Assembly (NCBI GenBank): GCA_039177555.1
Contig: JBCDFV010000014.1
Span: forward strand, 29,195-93,194
Length of the DNA: 64,000 bases
Direction: 5' to 3'
Origin: JANQGH01 sp039177555
GTDB taxonomy: Bacteria; Pseudomonadota; Alphaproteobacteria; DSM-16000; Inquilinaceae
A model generated the notes under the pieces. It saw nothing but the letters and a program-made list of their open reading frames with translations. It was not told where the DNA came from and ran no database searches. Positions 34,341 through 43,700 of the stretch are shown in pieces (within the stretch, counting starts at the first letter, position 1; each line of letters opens with the position of its first letter). A program made the position numbers and the translations under genes.

Positions 34341-35039
34341 GTGAACCGGGTAGAACCGCTTATCCGATTCGACCATGTCGGCCTGCGCTACGGCTCGGGG
34401 CCGGAGGTCTTGCGCGACCTGACGTTCACCGTGCCGGCCGGCGCCTTCGCCTTTGTCACGGGGCCAAGCGGGGCGGGGAAGAGCTCCCTGATCCGCCTGA
34501 TGCATTTGAGCCACCGGCCGTCACGCGGCCTGATTCGGATGTTCGGCCGCGATATGGCGACATTGGCCAAGCGTGACCTGCCGGCCATTCGTCGTCGGAT
34601 TGGCGTTGTATTTCAGGACTTTCAACTGCTGAACCACCTGTCGATCGTGGACAATGTCGCCCTGCCCCTAAGGCTGGCGGGCGTCAACGGCGACGGCGTT
34701 CGCAGCCATGTGCTGGACCTCTTGCGCTGGGTCGGATTGGGCGATCGGCTGGAGGCCTCGCCGGCCACCCTGTCGGGCGGCGAGCAACAGCGGGTCGCGA
34801 TCGCCCGGGCGGTGATCAATCGGCCCGACCTGCTGCTCGCCGACGAGCCAACCGGCAATGTCGACGACGAAATCGGCATGCGGCTGATGCAGCTTTTTGA
34901 GGAGCTTCACAAGCTGGGCACGACGGTGATCGTGGCGACCCACGATCAGAATCTGATCGAGCGGCTGGGCCACTCGGTGATGAGCCTGCAGGATGGCTAT
35001 CTCTACCCCGGGCTGGCCAAGGCTGAGGCCGCGTCATGA
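34341..35039 (+). CDS. ftsE: Cell division ATP-binding protein FtsE
   Basis: The 232-residue ABC ATPase has Walker A GPSGAGKSS, the Q-loop in VVFQDFQLL, signature LSGGEQQR, Walker B LLLADEPTGNVD and the H-loop in VIVATHDQ. It pairs with FtsX to control peptidoglycan hydrolases during division. The start is probably GTG 34341 (V-N-R-V-E-P-L-I-R-F-D). Its stop overlaps ftsX as ATGA. Confidence 0.93.
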   Translation: MNRVEPLIRFDHVGLRYGSGPEVLRDLTFTVPAGAFAFVTGPSGAGKSSLIRLMHLSHRPSRGLIRMFGRDMATLAKRDLPAIRRRIGVVFQDFQLLNHLSIVDNVALPLRLAGVNGDGVRSHVLDLLRWVGLGDRLEASPATLSGGEQQRVAIARAVINRPDLLLADEPTGNVDDEIGMRLMQLFEELHKLGTTVIVATHDQNLIERLGHSVMSLQDGYLYPGLAKAEAAS

Positions 35040-35959
35040 CCGCCCGTCCCGCTAGCCGGTCGCGCGCGAACGACCGCAAGATCGGTCGCGGGCTGGACAT
35101 ACCACTGGGCACCGGCGGTCCCGACCGGTTCCTGGCATGGCTGTTGGCGCCGATGACCTATCTCGCCATCCTGGCCGTTGCGGTCGCCTTGCTGGTCGGC
35201 GACCTGCTGGCCCATTGGGACAATGCGGCGGCCGGCGTCATCAGCGTGCAGGTGCCGCCCATCGGCGACCGGATCGCGACGACGGCGCGCGTCGGCCAGA
35301 TCATGGACATCATCGAGGAGGTCGACGGCGTCGCCAGCGTGCGCGCCTTGCCGCCGGATGAAACCGTCGAGTTGCTGGAACCCTGGCTGGGCGACGCCGC
35401 GATCCTGGCGGAGTTGTCGCTGCCGGTGATGCTGGACGTTCGCGCCGACGGCCCGGAAGCCGTCGACATCGCCGCCTTGACCGCGACGATGCACGAGATC
35501 GATGCCGAGATCACGGTCGACGACCATGGCATTTGGCTGGACCAGATCCTCGGTGCCGCCGAGACCGTCGGCGCGATCGCGCTGGCGTCCCTTGGGCTTG
35601 TGGCGCTGGCGATCCTGGCGTCGATCGTGCTGGCGGCGCGCGCGGGCTTTGCAATCCATCGCCAGACCATCGAGATCCTGCACCTGATGGGGGCCACCGA
35701 CCGCTACATCGCCCGCCAGTTCCAACGGCGGATGCTGTCGCTGACGCTGCGCGGCGCGTTGGCCGGCCTGGTGATCGCCGCGATCACACTGGTCGCGGTC
35801 CATTTCCTGGTCGGCCCAGTGCGCGTTCCGCTCACCCACGCCCCGACCCTGGGTCCGCTGGACTGGGTGCTGCTGTGTCTGGTCGTGCCCATCACGGTCG
35901 GCGTCGGCTGGGCCATCTCGCGTCTGACGATACTCGCCGCGCTGTCGCGCCTGGCATGA
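35036..35959 (+). CDS. ftsX: Cell division permease FtsX
   Basis: The 307-residue protein has a cytoplasmic N terminus, four membrane helices (the first near residues 37-60, three in the C-terminal half) and a periplasmic domain between helices 1 and 2 (GVISVQVPPIGDRIATTARV region). The conserved LHLMGATDRYIARQFQRRML block before helix 3 is typical. It anchors FtsE at the inner membrane. It overlaps both neighbours by 4 nt. Confidence 0.93.
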   Translation: MTARPASRSRANDRKIGRGLDIPLGTGGPDRFLAWLLAPMTYLAILAVAVALLVGDLLAHWDNAAAGVISVQVPPIGDRIATTARVGQIMDIIEEVDGVASVRALPPDETVELLEPWLGDAAILAELSLPVMLDVRADGPEAVDIAALTATMHEIDAEITVDDHGIWLDQILGAAETVGAIALASLGLVALAILASIVLAARAGFAIHRQTIEILHLMGATDRYIARQFQRRMLSLTLRGALAGLVIAAITLVAVHFLVGPVRVPLTHAPTLGPLDWVLLCLVVPITVGVGWAISRLTILAALSRLA

Positions 35960-36573
35960 GCCGGCGGGCATCGCGCCGTGGCTGGCGGCGCATCCTGGGT
36001 CGCGGCCTGCTCGCGCTCGCCGTCATCGTTCTGATCTGGCTGGGCGGCTTCGTTTGGTTCGCCGAGCGCGCCGTCATCTACCCCGACCCAGGCAACCAGG
36101 CCGCCGGCGCCATCGTCGTGCTGACCGGCGGCAGAGAAAGGCTGAACCATGGCCTCAGCCTGCTGGAACAGGGCCGTGCGGATACGCTGTTCGTCTCAGG
36201 CGTGCATGACGGCGTGAGCGTCGAAGACCTTCCCGCCGTTCGGGACCGAGGGCCGGAAGACCTGCCGTGCTGCATCACTTTGGGCTACGATGCGGACGAC
36301 ACCGCCGGTAACGCGGTGGAGACCGCCGCCTGGGTCGCGGACCGCGACATCGACACCATCCGCCTGGTGACCTCCAACTATCACATGCCGCGCAGCCTGC
36401 TGGAGTTTCGACAACGCATGCCGAACCTCACGATCATCCCCGACCCGGTCGACGCGGAACCCGTGCGGCTGGACGAATGGTACCGCTGGCCAGGCACGGC
36501 CGGACTTCTGTTCCGGGAGTACAACAAGTCCCTCCTGGCGCTTGGCCGCGCCTATCTCGGCGGACTGATTTGA
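35956..36573 (+). CDS. ydcF: YdcF/DUF218 family protein
   Basis: The 205-residue protein has an N-terminal membrane anchor (LLALAVIVLIWLGGFVWF) and a DUF218 domain: AIVVLTGGRERLNHGLSLLE, then TLFVSGVHDGVS, then DTAGNAVETAAWVADRDIDT and LVTSNYHMPRSLLEFR. Relatives act in envelope biogenesis or vancomycin resistance contexts, but the reaction is unknown. Its start overlaps the ftsX stop. Confidence 0.88.
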   Translation: MSRRASRRGWRRILGRGLLALAVIVLIWLGGFVWFAERAVIYPDPGNQAAGAIVVLTGGRERLNHGLSLLEQGRADTLFVSGVHDGVSVEDLPAVRDRGPEDLPCCITLGYDADDTAGNAVETAAWVADRDIDTIRLVTSNYHMPRSLLEFRQRMPNLTIIPDPVDAEPVRLDEWYRWPGTAGLLFREYNKSLLALGRAYLGGLI

Positions 36574-36583
36574 GGCCGGCCCG

Positions 36584-37321
36584 ATGCTGATCCTGCGCTC
36601 GCTGGTCTTCAATATCTTCTATTTCGGCTTCACCATCTTGTGCCTGATCTGCCTGATCTGGCTGCTGGTGACGCCGCGCTGGTATGTTATGGCCTGGGTG
36701 CGCTGGTACCTGCGCGTCATCTATCGCATGGAAAAGCTGCTGCTGGGCCTCGACTACCGCGTGGTCGGCCAGGAGAACATGCCGCCCTACCCGTTCCTGA
36801 TCGCGGCCAAGCATCAGTCCCTGTGGGAGACGATGAAGCTGCACCTGATCTTCGACGACCCGGCGGTGATTCTAAAACGCGAGCTGACGAGGGTGCCGAT
36901 CTGGGGCTGGTTCGCCGCGAAGTCCAAGATGATCGCGGTCGACCGCGGCCGGGGCGGCAAGGCGATCGCCAGCATGATCGAGGGTGGCCGCGAAACGGTC
37001 GCCGATGGCAGGCCAATCGTGATCTTCCCTCAAGGCACGCGGGTCGGGCCGGACAGCCACAAGCCTTACAAGGTCGGCATCTTTGCCCTTTACGAGGCGC
37101 TCGACCTGCCGGTCTTGCCGATGGCGCTGAATTCCGGCGTTTTTTGGCAACGGCGGGCGTTTCGCAAATACCCAGGCACCATCACCGTGGAACTGCTGCC
37201 GCCGATCCAGCCGGGGCTGGACCGCGAGACCTTCCTTCACCAATTGGAAGAGACGCTTGAGACGGCCAGCAAGCGGCTGGTTGAACAAGCCAGGCGAGAG
37301 ATCGCAGAATCGGGCAGATGA
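36584..37321 (+). CDS. plsC: 1-acyl-sn-glycerol-3-phosphate acyltransferase
   Basis: The 245-residue protein has an N-terminal hydrophobic anchor and the acyltransferase blocks of PlsC: motif I as KHQSLWET (H-x4-E in place of the common H-x4-D), motif II ELTRVPIWGWFA, motif III VIFPQGTRVGP and motif IV LPVLPMALNSG. It adds the second acyl chain to make phosphatidic acid. It ends the ftsE-ftsX-ydcF-plsC cluster, 10 nt after ydcF. Confidence 0.92.
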   Translation: MLILRSLVFNIFYFGFTILCLICLIWLLVTPRWYVMAWVRWYLRVIYRMEKLLLGLDYRVVGQENMPPYPFLIAAKHQSLWETMKLHLIFDDPAVILKRELTRVPIWGWFAAKSKMIAVDRGRGGKAIASMIEGGRETVADGRPIVIFPQGTRVGPDSHKPYKVGIFALYEALDLPVLPMALNSGVFWQRRAFRKYPGTITVELLPPIQPGLDRETFLHQLEETLETASKRLVEQARREIAESGR

Positions 37322-37392
37322 ACAAAAAGGGAACACACAAACGGGCCGTCCTGGTGTACACTGGGGTCGACCGTTAGCGGATAAAGGGTGAC

Positions 37393-39654
37393 ATGGCTGA
37401 CCTCGCCGACATCTCCCGACAGATCTGGGACATGAAGTACCGTCTCAAGCGGCAAGACGGCACGCCGGTCGACGACGCGGTGGAGCAAAGCTGGCTGCGC
37501 GTCGCGACCGCCTTGGCGGAGCCGGAGCAGGACGCGGCGCTGTGGTCGGAACGGTTCTATCACGCGCTTGACGACTTCAAGTTCCTGCCGGCAGGCCGAA
37601 TTCTGGCCGGGGCCGGCACCGAACGTCGGGTGACGTTGTTCAACTGCTTCGTCATGGGGCGGATCGACGACAGCATGGCTGGCATCTTCGAGGCCGTGAA
37701 GGAGGCCGCCCTGACCATGCAGCAGGGCGGCGGCATCGGCTACGATTTCTCCACGTTGAGGCCGAAGGGCGCGCCGGTCGACGGTGTCGGTGCGGACGCG
37801 TCCGGCCCCCTGTCGTTCATGGATGTCTGGGACGCCAAGTGCCGCACGATCATGAGCGCCGGCTCGCGGCGCGGCGCGATGATGGCGGTGATGCGCTGTG
37901 ACCATCCGGACATCGAAGACTTCATCGACGCCAAGCGCGACCCGGATCGGCTGCGCATGTTCAACCTGTCGGTGCTGGCGACTGACCCGTTCATGGCGGC
38001 CGTCGAGGCCGATGAAGACTGGCCGCTGATCTTCGGCGGCGAGACCTACCGCACGGTGCGCGCGCGCGATCTATGGGACCGGATCATGCGCGCGACCTAC
38101 GACTATGCCGAACCCGGCGTGATCTTCATCGACCGCATCAACGCGCTGAACAATCTGGCCTATTGCGAGACCATCAGCGCGACCAACCCGTGCGGCGAGC
38201 AGCCTTTGCCGCCCTATGGCGCCTGCCTCCTGGGCTCGGTCAACCTGGCCAGCCTGGTGACCGACCCGTTCACCGACGCGGCGGAACTGGACCTGGCGGC
38301 GCTGGCCGACCTGGTGCCTGTCTGCGTCCGGATGATGGACAATGTGGTCGACATTTCCGGCTTTCCGTTGGCCGCGCAGCGCGCCGAGGCGGAGGCCAAG
38401 CGCCGCATCGGGCTGGGCGTTACCGGGCTTGCCGACGCGCTGATCATGCTGGGCGTCCGGTACGGTACGCCGGACGCGGTTCGCCTGACGGAGACGTGGC
38501 TGCGCACGATCATGAACGCGGCCTATCGGGCCTCGGCGGAACTCGCCGCGGAAAAGGGGCCGTTCCCGCTCTATGATGCGGACGGGTACTTGAAGCGGCC
38601 AATCGTCGAGGGTCTGGACGACGACGTGCGCGCGCTGGTCGCGAAACACGGCGTTCGCAACGCCTTGCTGACCTCCATCGCGCCAACCGGCACCATTTCG
38701 CTGGTGGCCGACAATGTCTCCTCGGGCATCGAGCCGGTTTTCGCCTTTTCCTACACGCGCAATGTCCTGATGCCGGACGGCAGCCGCGAGGCACAGGAGG
38801 TCTCGGACCACGCCTTGCGCCGGTATCATGAGATCGTGGGGCCGGACGCACCGCTGACCGACGCGTTCGTCGATGCCCAGACCCTGGCGCCGCTCGACCA
38901 TGTCACCATGCAGGCGGCGGCCCAAAAGTACGTCGACAGCTCGATCAGCAAGACCATCAACTGCCCGGCCGATCTCGACTTCGAGGCGTTCAAGCATGTC
39001 TACACCGAGGCCTACCGCACCGGCTGCAAAGGCTGCACGACCTATCGCCCGAACGAGGTGACGGGCGCCGTGCTGGAGGTGACCGCACCGGCTGAAGAGA
39101 GCAAGGTCGCGGCGGTGTCGGAAGATGCCTCCGTTGTCTATATGGCCGAACCCCTGGCCCGGCCGGCCGCCCTGCCCGGCAAGACCTACAAGCTGCGCTG
39201 GCCGGACAGCGACCACGCCATCTATGTCACCATCAACGATCTGGTCGAAGGCGACCGGCGGCGGCCGTTCGAGGTCTTCATCAACTCCAAGAACATGGAG
39301 CATTTTGCCTGGACCGTCGCGCTGACCCGCATGATCAGTGCGGTGTTCCGACGCGGCGGCGATGTCAGCTTCGTGGTCGAGGAGTTGAAGGCGGTGTTCG
39401 ATCCGCGCGGCGGGCAATGGCTCGACGGCCGCTATGTGCCCAGCCTGCTGGCGGCGATCGGCGGCGTGATCGAACAACACATGCTGGCCATCGGCTTCTT
39501 GACACCGGATCAGGCACCGTCTGTCATCCAGCAACGGCGCGCGGTCGGCGATGGCGCGCCGGGCGCACCCTGCCCCAAATGCGGCCAGCCGACCCTGGTT
39601 CACCAGGAAGGCTGCGACACCTGTTTGTCTTGTGGATACTCACGATGCGGTTAA
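37393..39654 (+). CDS. nrdJ: Adenosylcobalamin-dependent ribonucleotide reductase (class II)
   Basis: The 753-residue protein has the class II reductase features FLPAGRILAGAGTERRVTLF, the first active-site cysteine in FNCFVMG, the loop NPCGEQPLPPYGACLLGSVN with the radical-site cysteine, and IAPTGTISLVADNVSSGIEP. A TSCPD domain (about residues 590-690) and a C-terminal zinc-ribbon-like tail with CPKCG and CLSCG follow. It reduces ribonucleotides using adenosylcobalamin in place of a di-iron radical subunit. A cobalamin riboswitch cannot fit in the 71-bp upstream gap. Confidence 0.95.
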   Translation: MADLADISRQIWDMKYRLKRQDGTPVDDAVEQSWLRVATALAEPEQDAALWSERFYHALDDFKFLPAGRILAGAGTERRVTLFNCFVMGRIDDSMAGIFEAVKEAALTMQQGGGIGYDFSTLRPKGAPVDGVGADASGPLSFMDVWDAKCRTIMSAGSRRGAMMAVMRCDHPDIEDFIDAKRDPDRLRMFNLSVLATDPFMAAVEADEDWPLIFGGETYRTVRARDLWDRIMRATYDYAEPGVIFIDRINALNNLAYCETISATNPCGEQPLPPYGACLLGSVNLASLVTDPFTDAAELDLAALADLVPVCVRMMDNVVDISGFPLAAQRAEAEAKRRIGLGVTGLADALIMLGVRYGTPDAVRLTETWLRTIMNAAYRASAELAAEKGPFPLYDADGYLKRPIVEGLDDDVRALVAKHGVRNALLTSIAPTGTISLVADNVSSGIEPVFAFSYTRNVLMPDGSREAQEVSDHALRRYHEIVGPDAPLTDAFVDAQTLAPLDHVTMQAAAQKYVDSSISKTINCPADLDFEAFKHVYTEAYRTGCKGCTTYRPNEVTGAVLEVTAPAEESKVAAVSEDASVVYMAEPLARPAALPGKTYKLRWPDSDHAIYVTINDLVEGDRRRPFEVFINSKNMEHFAWTVALTRMISAVFRRGGDVSFVVEELKAVFDPRGGQWLDGRYVPSLLAAIGGVIEQHMLAIGFLTPDQAPSVIQQRRAVGDGAPGAPCPKCGQPTLVHQEGCDTCLSCGYSRCG

Positions 39655-39668
39655 GCGAAGAGGTTAAA

Positions 39669-40013
39669 ATGGCCCTGGCCGACTTGTCGGCGGCGGACAG
39701 CGAAGCGCAATCCAATCCGTCGGTCGGCAAGCCGACGGTTTTGAAGGCGATGGACGCGGCATCGCGACTGGCAAGCAGCGCGCGGAACTTGGCCGGCCTG
39801 TCCGGCCCCAAGCGTGACCGGCTGTGGCGCTTTCTGGAGAACCCCTATATGCGCCTGGCCATCGACAATGGTCCGTTTTCCGTCGACCCGCCGGACAGCA
39901 ATCGCGGCGAGGCGCGGACCCAGCTGATCACGCCCAATGGTGGGCGGTTCGACGCTGCAGGCTATATCCGCCGCCTCAATCATGAATGGCGCGAGATCCT
40001 CGATGCCCGCTGA
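39669..40013 (+). CDS. Small protein of unknown function downstream of nrdJ
   Basis: The 114-residue soluble protein has an Ala/Ser-rich N-terminal half and a conserved-looking C terminus (PKRDRLWRFLENPYMRLAID, then GEARTQLITPNGGRFDAAGY). I do not recognise the family. ATG 39669 has AAGAGG 6 nt upstream; the in-frame ATG 39645 would overlap nrdJ by 10 nt. The 14-nt gap suggests co-transcription with nrdJ and perhaps a linked role, but nothing in the sequence proves this. Confidence 0.65.
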   Translation: MALADLSAADSEAQSNPSVGKPTVLKAMDAASRLASSARNLAGLSGPKRDRLWRFLENPYMRLAIDNGPFSVDPPDSNRGEARTQLITPNGGRFDAAGYIRRLNHEWREILDAR

Positions 40014-40034
40014 CGCATTGCGGGCGACAGCGCG

Positions 40035-40682
40035 ATGCTGACGATCTGGGGCCGCCGTAGCGCCTTCAACGTCCAGAAAGTCCTGTGGCTGATCGGCGAG
40101 TTGGGGCTGGAGCATCGGCACATCGACGCCGGCGGCAGTGCCGGCGGCCTCGACGCGCCGGAGTTTCTGGCGATGAATCCGCACGGCCGCATTCCGGTGA
40201 TCGACGATGGCGGCACGGTCGTTTGGGAATCGCACGCCATCCTGCGCTATCTCGCCGCCCAATACGCGCCGGACCGGCTTTGGCGCGACGATCCGGCCGA
40301 GCGGTCGGCGGTCGACCGCTGGATGGACTGGTCGCAGACGGCACTGCAGCCGCGCTTTCTGCACGGCGTCTTCTGGGGCTACTACCGCACCCCGCCGGAT
40401 CAGCGGAACTGGCCGGCCATCCGCCAGGCGCTCGACGACTGCGCCGCACATTTCCGTATCCTGGACGCGGTGCTGGCCCGGCAGCAGTTCCTCGCGGGCG
40501 ATGACTTCAGCCTGGCCGATATCCCGGCCGGAACGTGCCTCTACCGCTATTTCGAGCTCGACATCGAACGCCCGGATGTTCCCAACGTCGAGGCGTGGTA
40601 CGCGCGGCTTCAGGAACGGCCGGCCTATAGCGCCCACGTCATGCTGCCCTTCGACGATCTGCGCGGCAGAGCCCATCACTAA
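40035..40682 (+). CDS. Glutathione S-transferase family protein
   Basis: The 215-residue protein has a thioredoxin-like N-terminal domain (MLTIWGRRSAFNVQKVLWLI, then NPHGRIPVIDDGG and WESHAILRYLAAQYAP, the glutathione-binding cis-Pro and Glu-Ser sites) and an all-helical C-terminal domain (FLAGDDFSLADIPAGTCLYR). The specific substrate is unknown. It is convergent with the RTX nuclease gene. Confidence 0.9.
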   Translation: MLTIWGRRSAFNVQKVLWLIGELGLEHRHIDAGGSAGGLDAPEFLAMNPHGRIPVIDDGGTVVWESHAILRYLAAQYAPDRLWRDDPAERSAVDRWMDWSQTALQPRFLHGVFWGYYRTPPDQRNWPAIRQALDDCAAHFRILDAVLARQQFLAGDDFSLADIPAGTCLYRYFELDIERPDVPNVEAWYARLQERPAYSAHVMLPFDDLRGRAHH

Positions 40683-40691
40683 CGAGGCATC

Positions 40692-40720
40692 TGCCGCAAG
40701 ACTTATCGCCGGCTGCGGCA
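40692..40720. terminator. Hairpin between convergent GST and RTX nuclease genes
   Basis: TGCCGCA and TGCGGCA form a perfect 7-bp inverted repeat with a 15-nt loop, centred in the 42-bp gap between convergent stops. It could serve either direction; no long T-run follows. Confidence 0.4.
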
Positions 40721-40724
40721 CTTC

Positions 40725-43700
40725 CTAGACGAACATGAAATCGTCTTCCGAGAGGCCAAATCCGAACACCGTGATGCTGCCCGTCTCGCCGAAGTCGATC
40801 ACGGTCTTGCCGAAACCGCCCTCCGCGATCGCGTCGGCGACCTTGGCCTGATCCTCCGCCGACGCGTTCTTCAGCACGATCATGTCGTCGCCGAGGCCGA
40901 AATCGAGGATCTTGTCGTGGCCGAAGCCGCCGTCCGGCGCGAAATTGAAGATGAACATGTCGTCGTCCCGACCGCCGGATAGCAAGTCGTCATCGGCGCC
41001 GCCATCGATCTTGTCGTTGCCGTGGTTGCCGAAGATCCTGTCCTTCGCCCCGCCGCCCAGCACTTCGTCGTCGCCACGGCCGGCCAGGATGAGATCCTTG
41101 TCGTCACCGCCGGCGATCTTGTCGTCCCCGCCCCGTGCCAGAACGGTGTTTTTGCCGTCGAAGGCCAGAATCATGTCGTCATCGTTGGTGCCGAACAGAA
41201 AATCCCGACCGTCGGAGCCCGCGATCTCGTTCATATCCTCGACGAACAAAGAGGCGACGAGCGGATCGTGGTCTGAGGCGGCGTCGGAGAACTCCGTGTT
41301 CACATGGACGATGTCGAAGGCCGCGTGAAACTGCAGGGCATCGGATATCAGCAGATGGTCCAACTGCTGGCTGTTACCCTGGAAGATGAAGGAATAGCGC
41401 TCGCCCGCCCTGACCTCCGTCTCCACGAGGTTGGTCAGGTTGCCCTCCAGCGTTTCGAGCGGCGAGACGAACTCGAACTCGTTGAAGTCGCCGGTGACCA
41501 CGACATTGGCAAACGGATCGTCGGCCAGAACATCGCCGACGAAGTCGTTGACGGCGTTCGCCTGGGCCTGCCGTTCGTCCAGGCTGCCGTTGACCGTCGG
41601 GTCTTCCTGCCGGTCCTCGAACGGCTGTTCGGTGCCCAGGATCGGCGCGCTGCCGCCCTTGGACGAGAAGTGACTGTTGACGACCGTCACCTCTTCGCCG
41701 TTGAACGCGAACGTCGCGACGACGGGCAGACGCGAGCCGAAGAACGGATTGTCGGGGTTGTTCTGCTGATCGCCATCCTGGATCGACTGGACCGAGCCGT
41801 CGACCAGGTCGACGCGATCGGGATTGTAGAGAAAGGCCGTCCGGATGTTGCCGCCGGGCTGGCCGCCGCTGGTGTCGTCGCCAATGAAGGTATTGTCGAT
41901 GAATTCGTATTGCAGGCTGCCATTGACCAAGTTGTCATCGACCCGATCGATGGCCTCGATCAGCGCTTGCAGGGTCTGGTCGGCGGCGGTGACGTCGCTG
42001 TTCACCGACCCGTCATTGTCCTGCACCTCCTGCAAGGCGATGATATCGGGGCTGCCCATATTGTTGACGATGTCCCGCGCGATCGCGTCGAACCGCCCGT
42101 CGGAAACATCCGCGTCACCGTCGCCATCGTTCGGGTCCAGATTCAAGACGTTGTAGCTGGCGATCGTCAGCTGGTTGTCGCTGCCAGCCACCGTCGTCGT
42201 TTCCGGTGTCAGCGTTGACGCCTCGACGGCCACCAACGCCTCGGTCGGGATAATCTCGAAATTGCCGAAGCTGTAGGAGACCACGCCCGTGACATCGCCC
42301 AGCGACGCGCCGGCATCGACCTGCGGCACCGAAAAGCCGGAGATGGCGCCGTCAGTATCGATCTGGATCTTTTCCGGGTTGAAGTCATCCGGCGCGATGT
42401 TCAGCGTGCCCCGCTCCGACAGGCCGGTGGCGTCATCGCCGCCGTCCGATACGGCGAAGATCTCGCCAAAACGGGTGGTCGGGGCAATTGCGACCAGATC
42501 CGTGGCCGTGACCAGCATGCCTTCGAGCGACTCGAAGAAGTCGATGCCGTCGTCGCTGGCGTCGAAGCTGCCGAAGGCATCATCGTCGATCTCGGCGTTC
42601 GGCACTTGCCGGCCGTCGGCGCCGATGACGACCGCCTCGGGCAAGTCGTTTCCTTCGGACAGGACCTCGATGACGGGCGAGCCAATCTCCGTGGTGGGCA
42701 GGTTCCGCGCGTCCGTGTCGCCTGGGAAAAACTCTGCAACGGTTCCCGATACCTCGACCTCCTGTCCAACCGCCACGCCCGGCGGCTCGACAGTGCGGAC
42801 AAAGATCGCATCGGATGTCGCGATGTCGCCGTCGCCGGTCGGGTCTTGAAGATAGAAGCCGTTGGCGCCGACGGCGGTCACGATGCCGGATGTGGTGAGA
42901 TCGGCACCGAAGACAAAATCGGTGTCGGCCGGCAGGTTGGCGAGATCCAGCGTCACGAACGGCGAGACATGGCTGGCGCCCTGGATGTCGAAGATCGCTG
43001 TAAGGGTCGCGGCGGCGCCGGGGTTTGCGGCACCGGGCGTATCGTTGCCCTGATCACCAAAGACACCGGCGACGAACGCGCCATCATCCGGCCGACGGAA
43101 GACATGCGACGGCACAAAGCGGCCATCCGGGCCGATCACCGTCCCGGCGTAGTTGGTGTCAACGGTGTCATCACCGTCAACGATGGAGACGGCATCCAAC
43201 GCCGCCAGCCAAGGCGGCTGGTCCAGCATGCCATCATCGTCCGCGTCGAGGTCATCGCCGGTCGAACCGGTGAAGCCTTCGACCAGCAAGTAGGTCGACG
43301 GGGCACCGGACGGGTTGAACGTGCCGGTTGCGTCGAGCCCCGGCACGCCGACATCGCCGAAGGCGAACAGCCCATCAGCCTGGATGGCATAGCCGTCGAG
43401 ACTGATCGCGCGGTCGACCCGCCCCGGGTCGGATTCCCCCGACAAGATGATCAGGGTCAGACCGTCAAGCGAGGTGCCGGGTGTGCCGGAGAGTTCGAAG
43501 AACTCGTCGTTGCTGCCGCCGCCATTACGAAACTCGTTGATCAGAACGTCGCCCGGTGCGAAGGCGGGATCATCATTGACGATCGTACCGATGGCCTCGC
43601 CGTCCAGAATCGTGGCGCCGTTCGTAGCGTTCGAAAGGGTAATCTGGAACGTTTCGTTCGCCTCGACGTCGACATCACCCTCGACAACAACCTGGATGAC

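Noticed and set aside
37322..37392. Possible cobalamin riboswitch before the B12-dependent nrdJ
   Set aside because: The gap is only 71 nt, too short for a cobalamin riboswitch, and no B12-box-like sequence is seen.
38071..39603. 510-codon minus-strand open frame inside nrdJ
   Set aside because: It lies wholly opposite a well-conserved ribonucleotide reductase and shows no domain; long antisense frames are common at this G+C.
40880..41220. Repetitive DNA resembling a tandem repeat or CRISPR array
   Set aside because: The repeats encode RTX calcium-binding nonapeptides in frame; they are imperfect, without spacers, and there are no cas genes.
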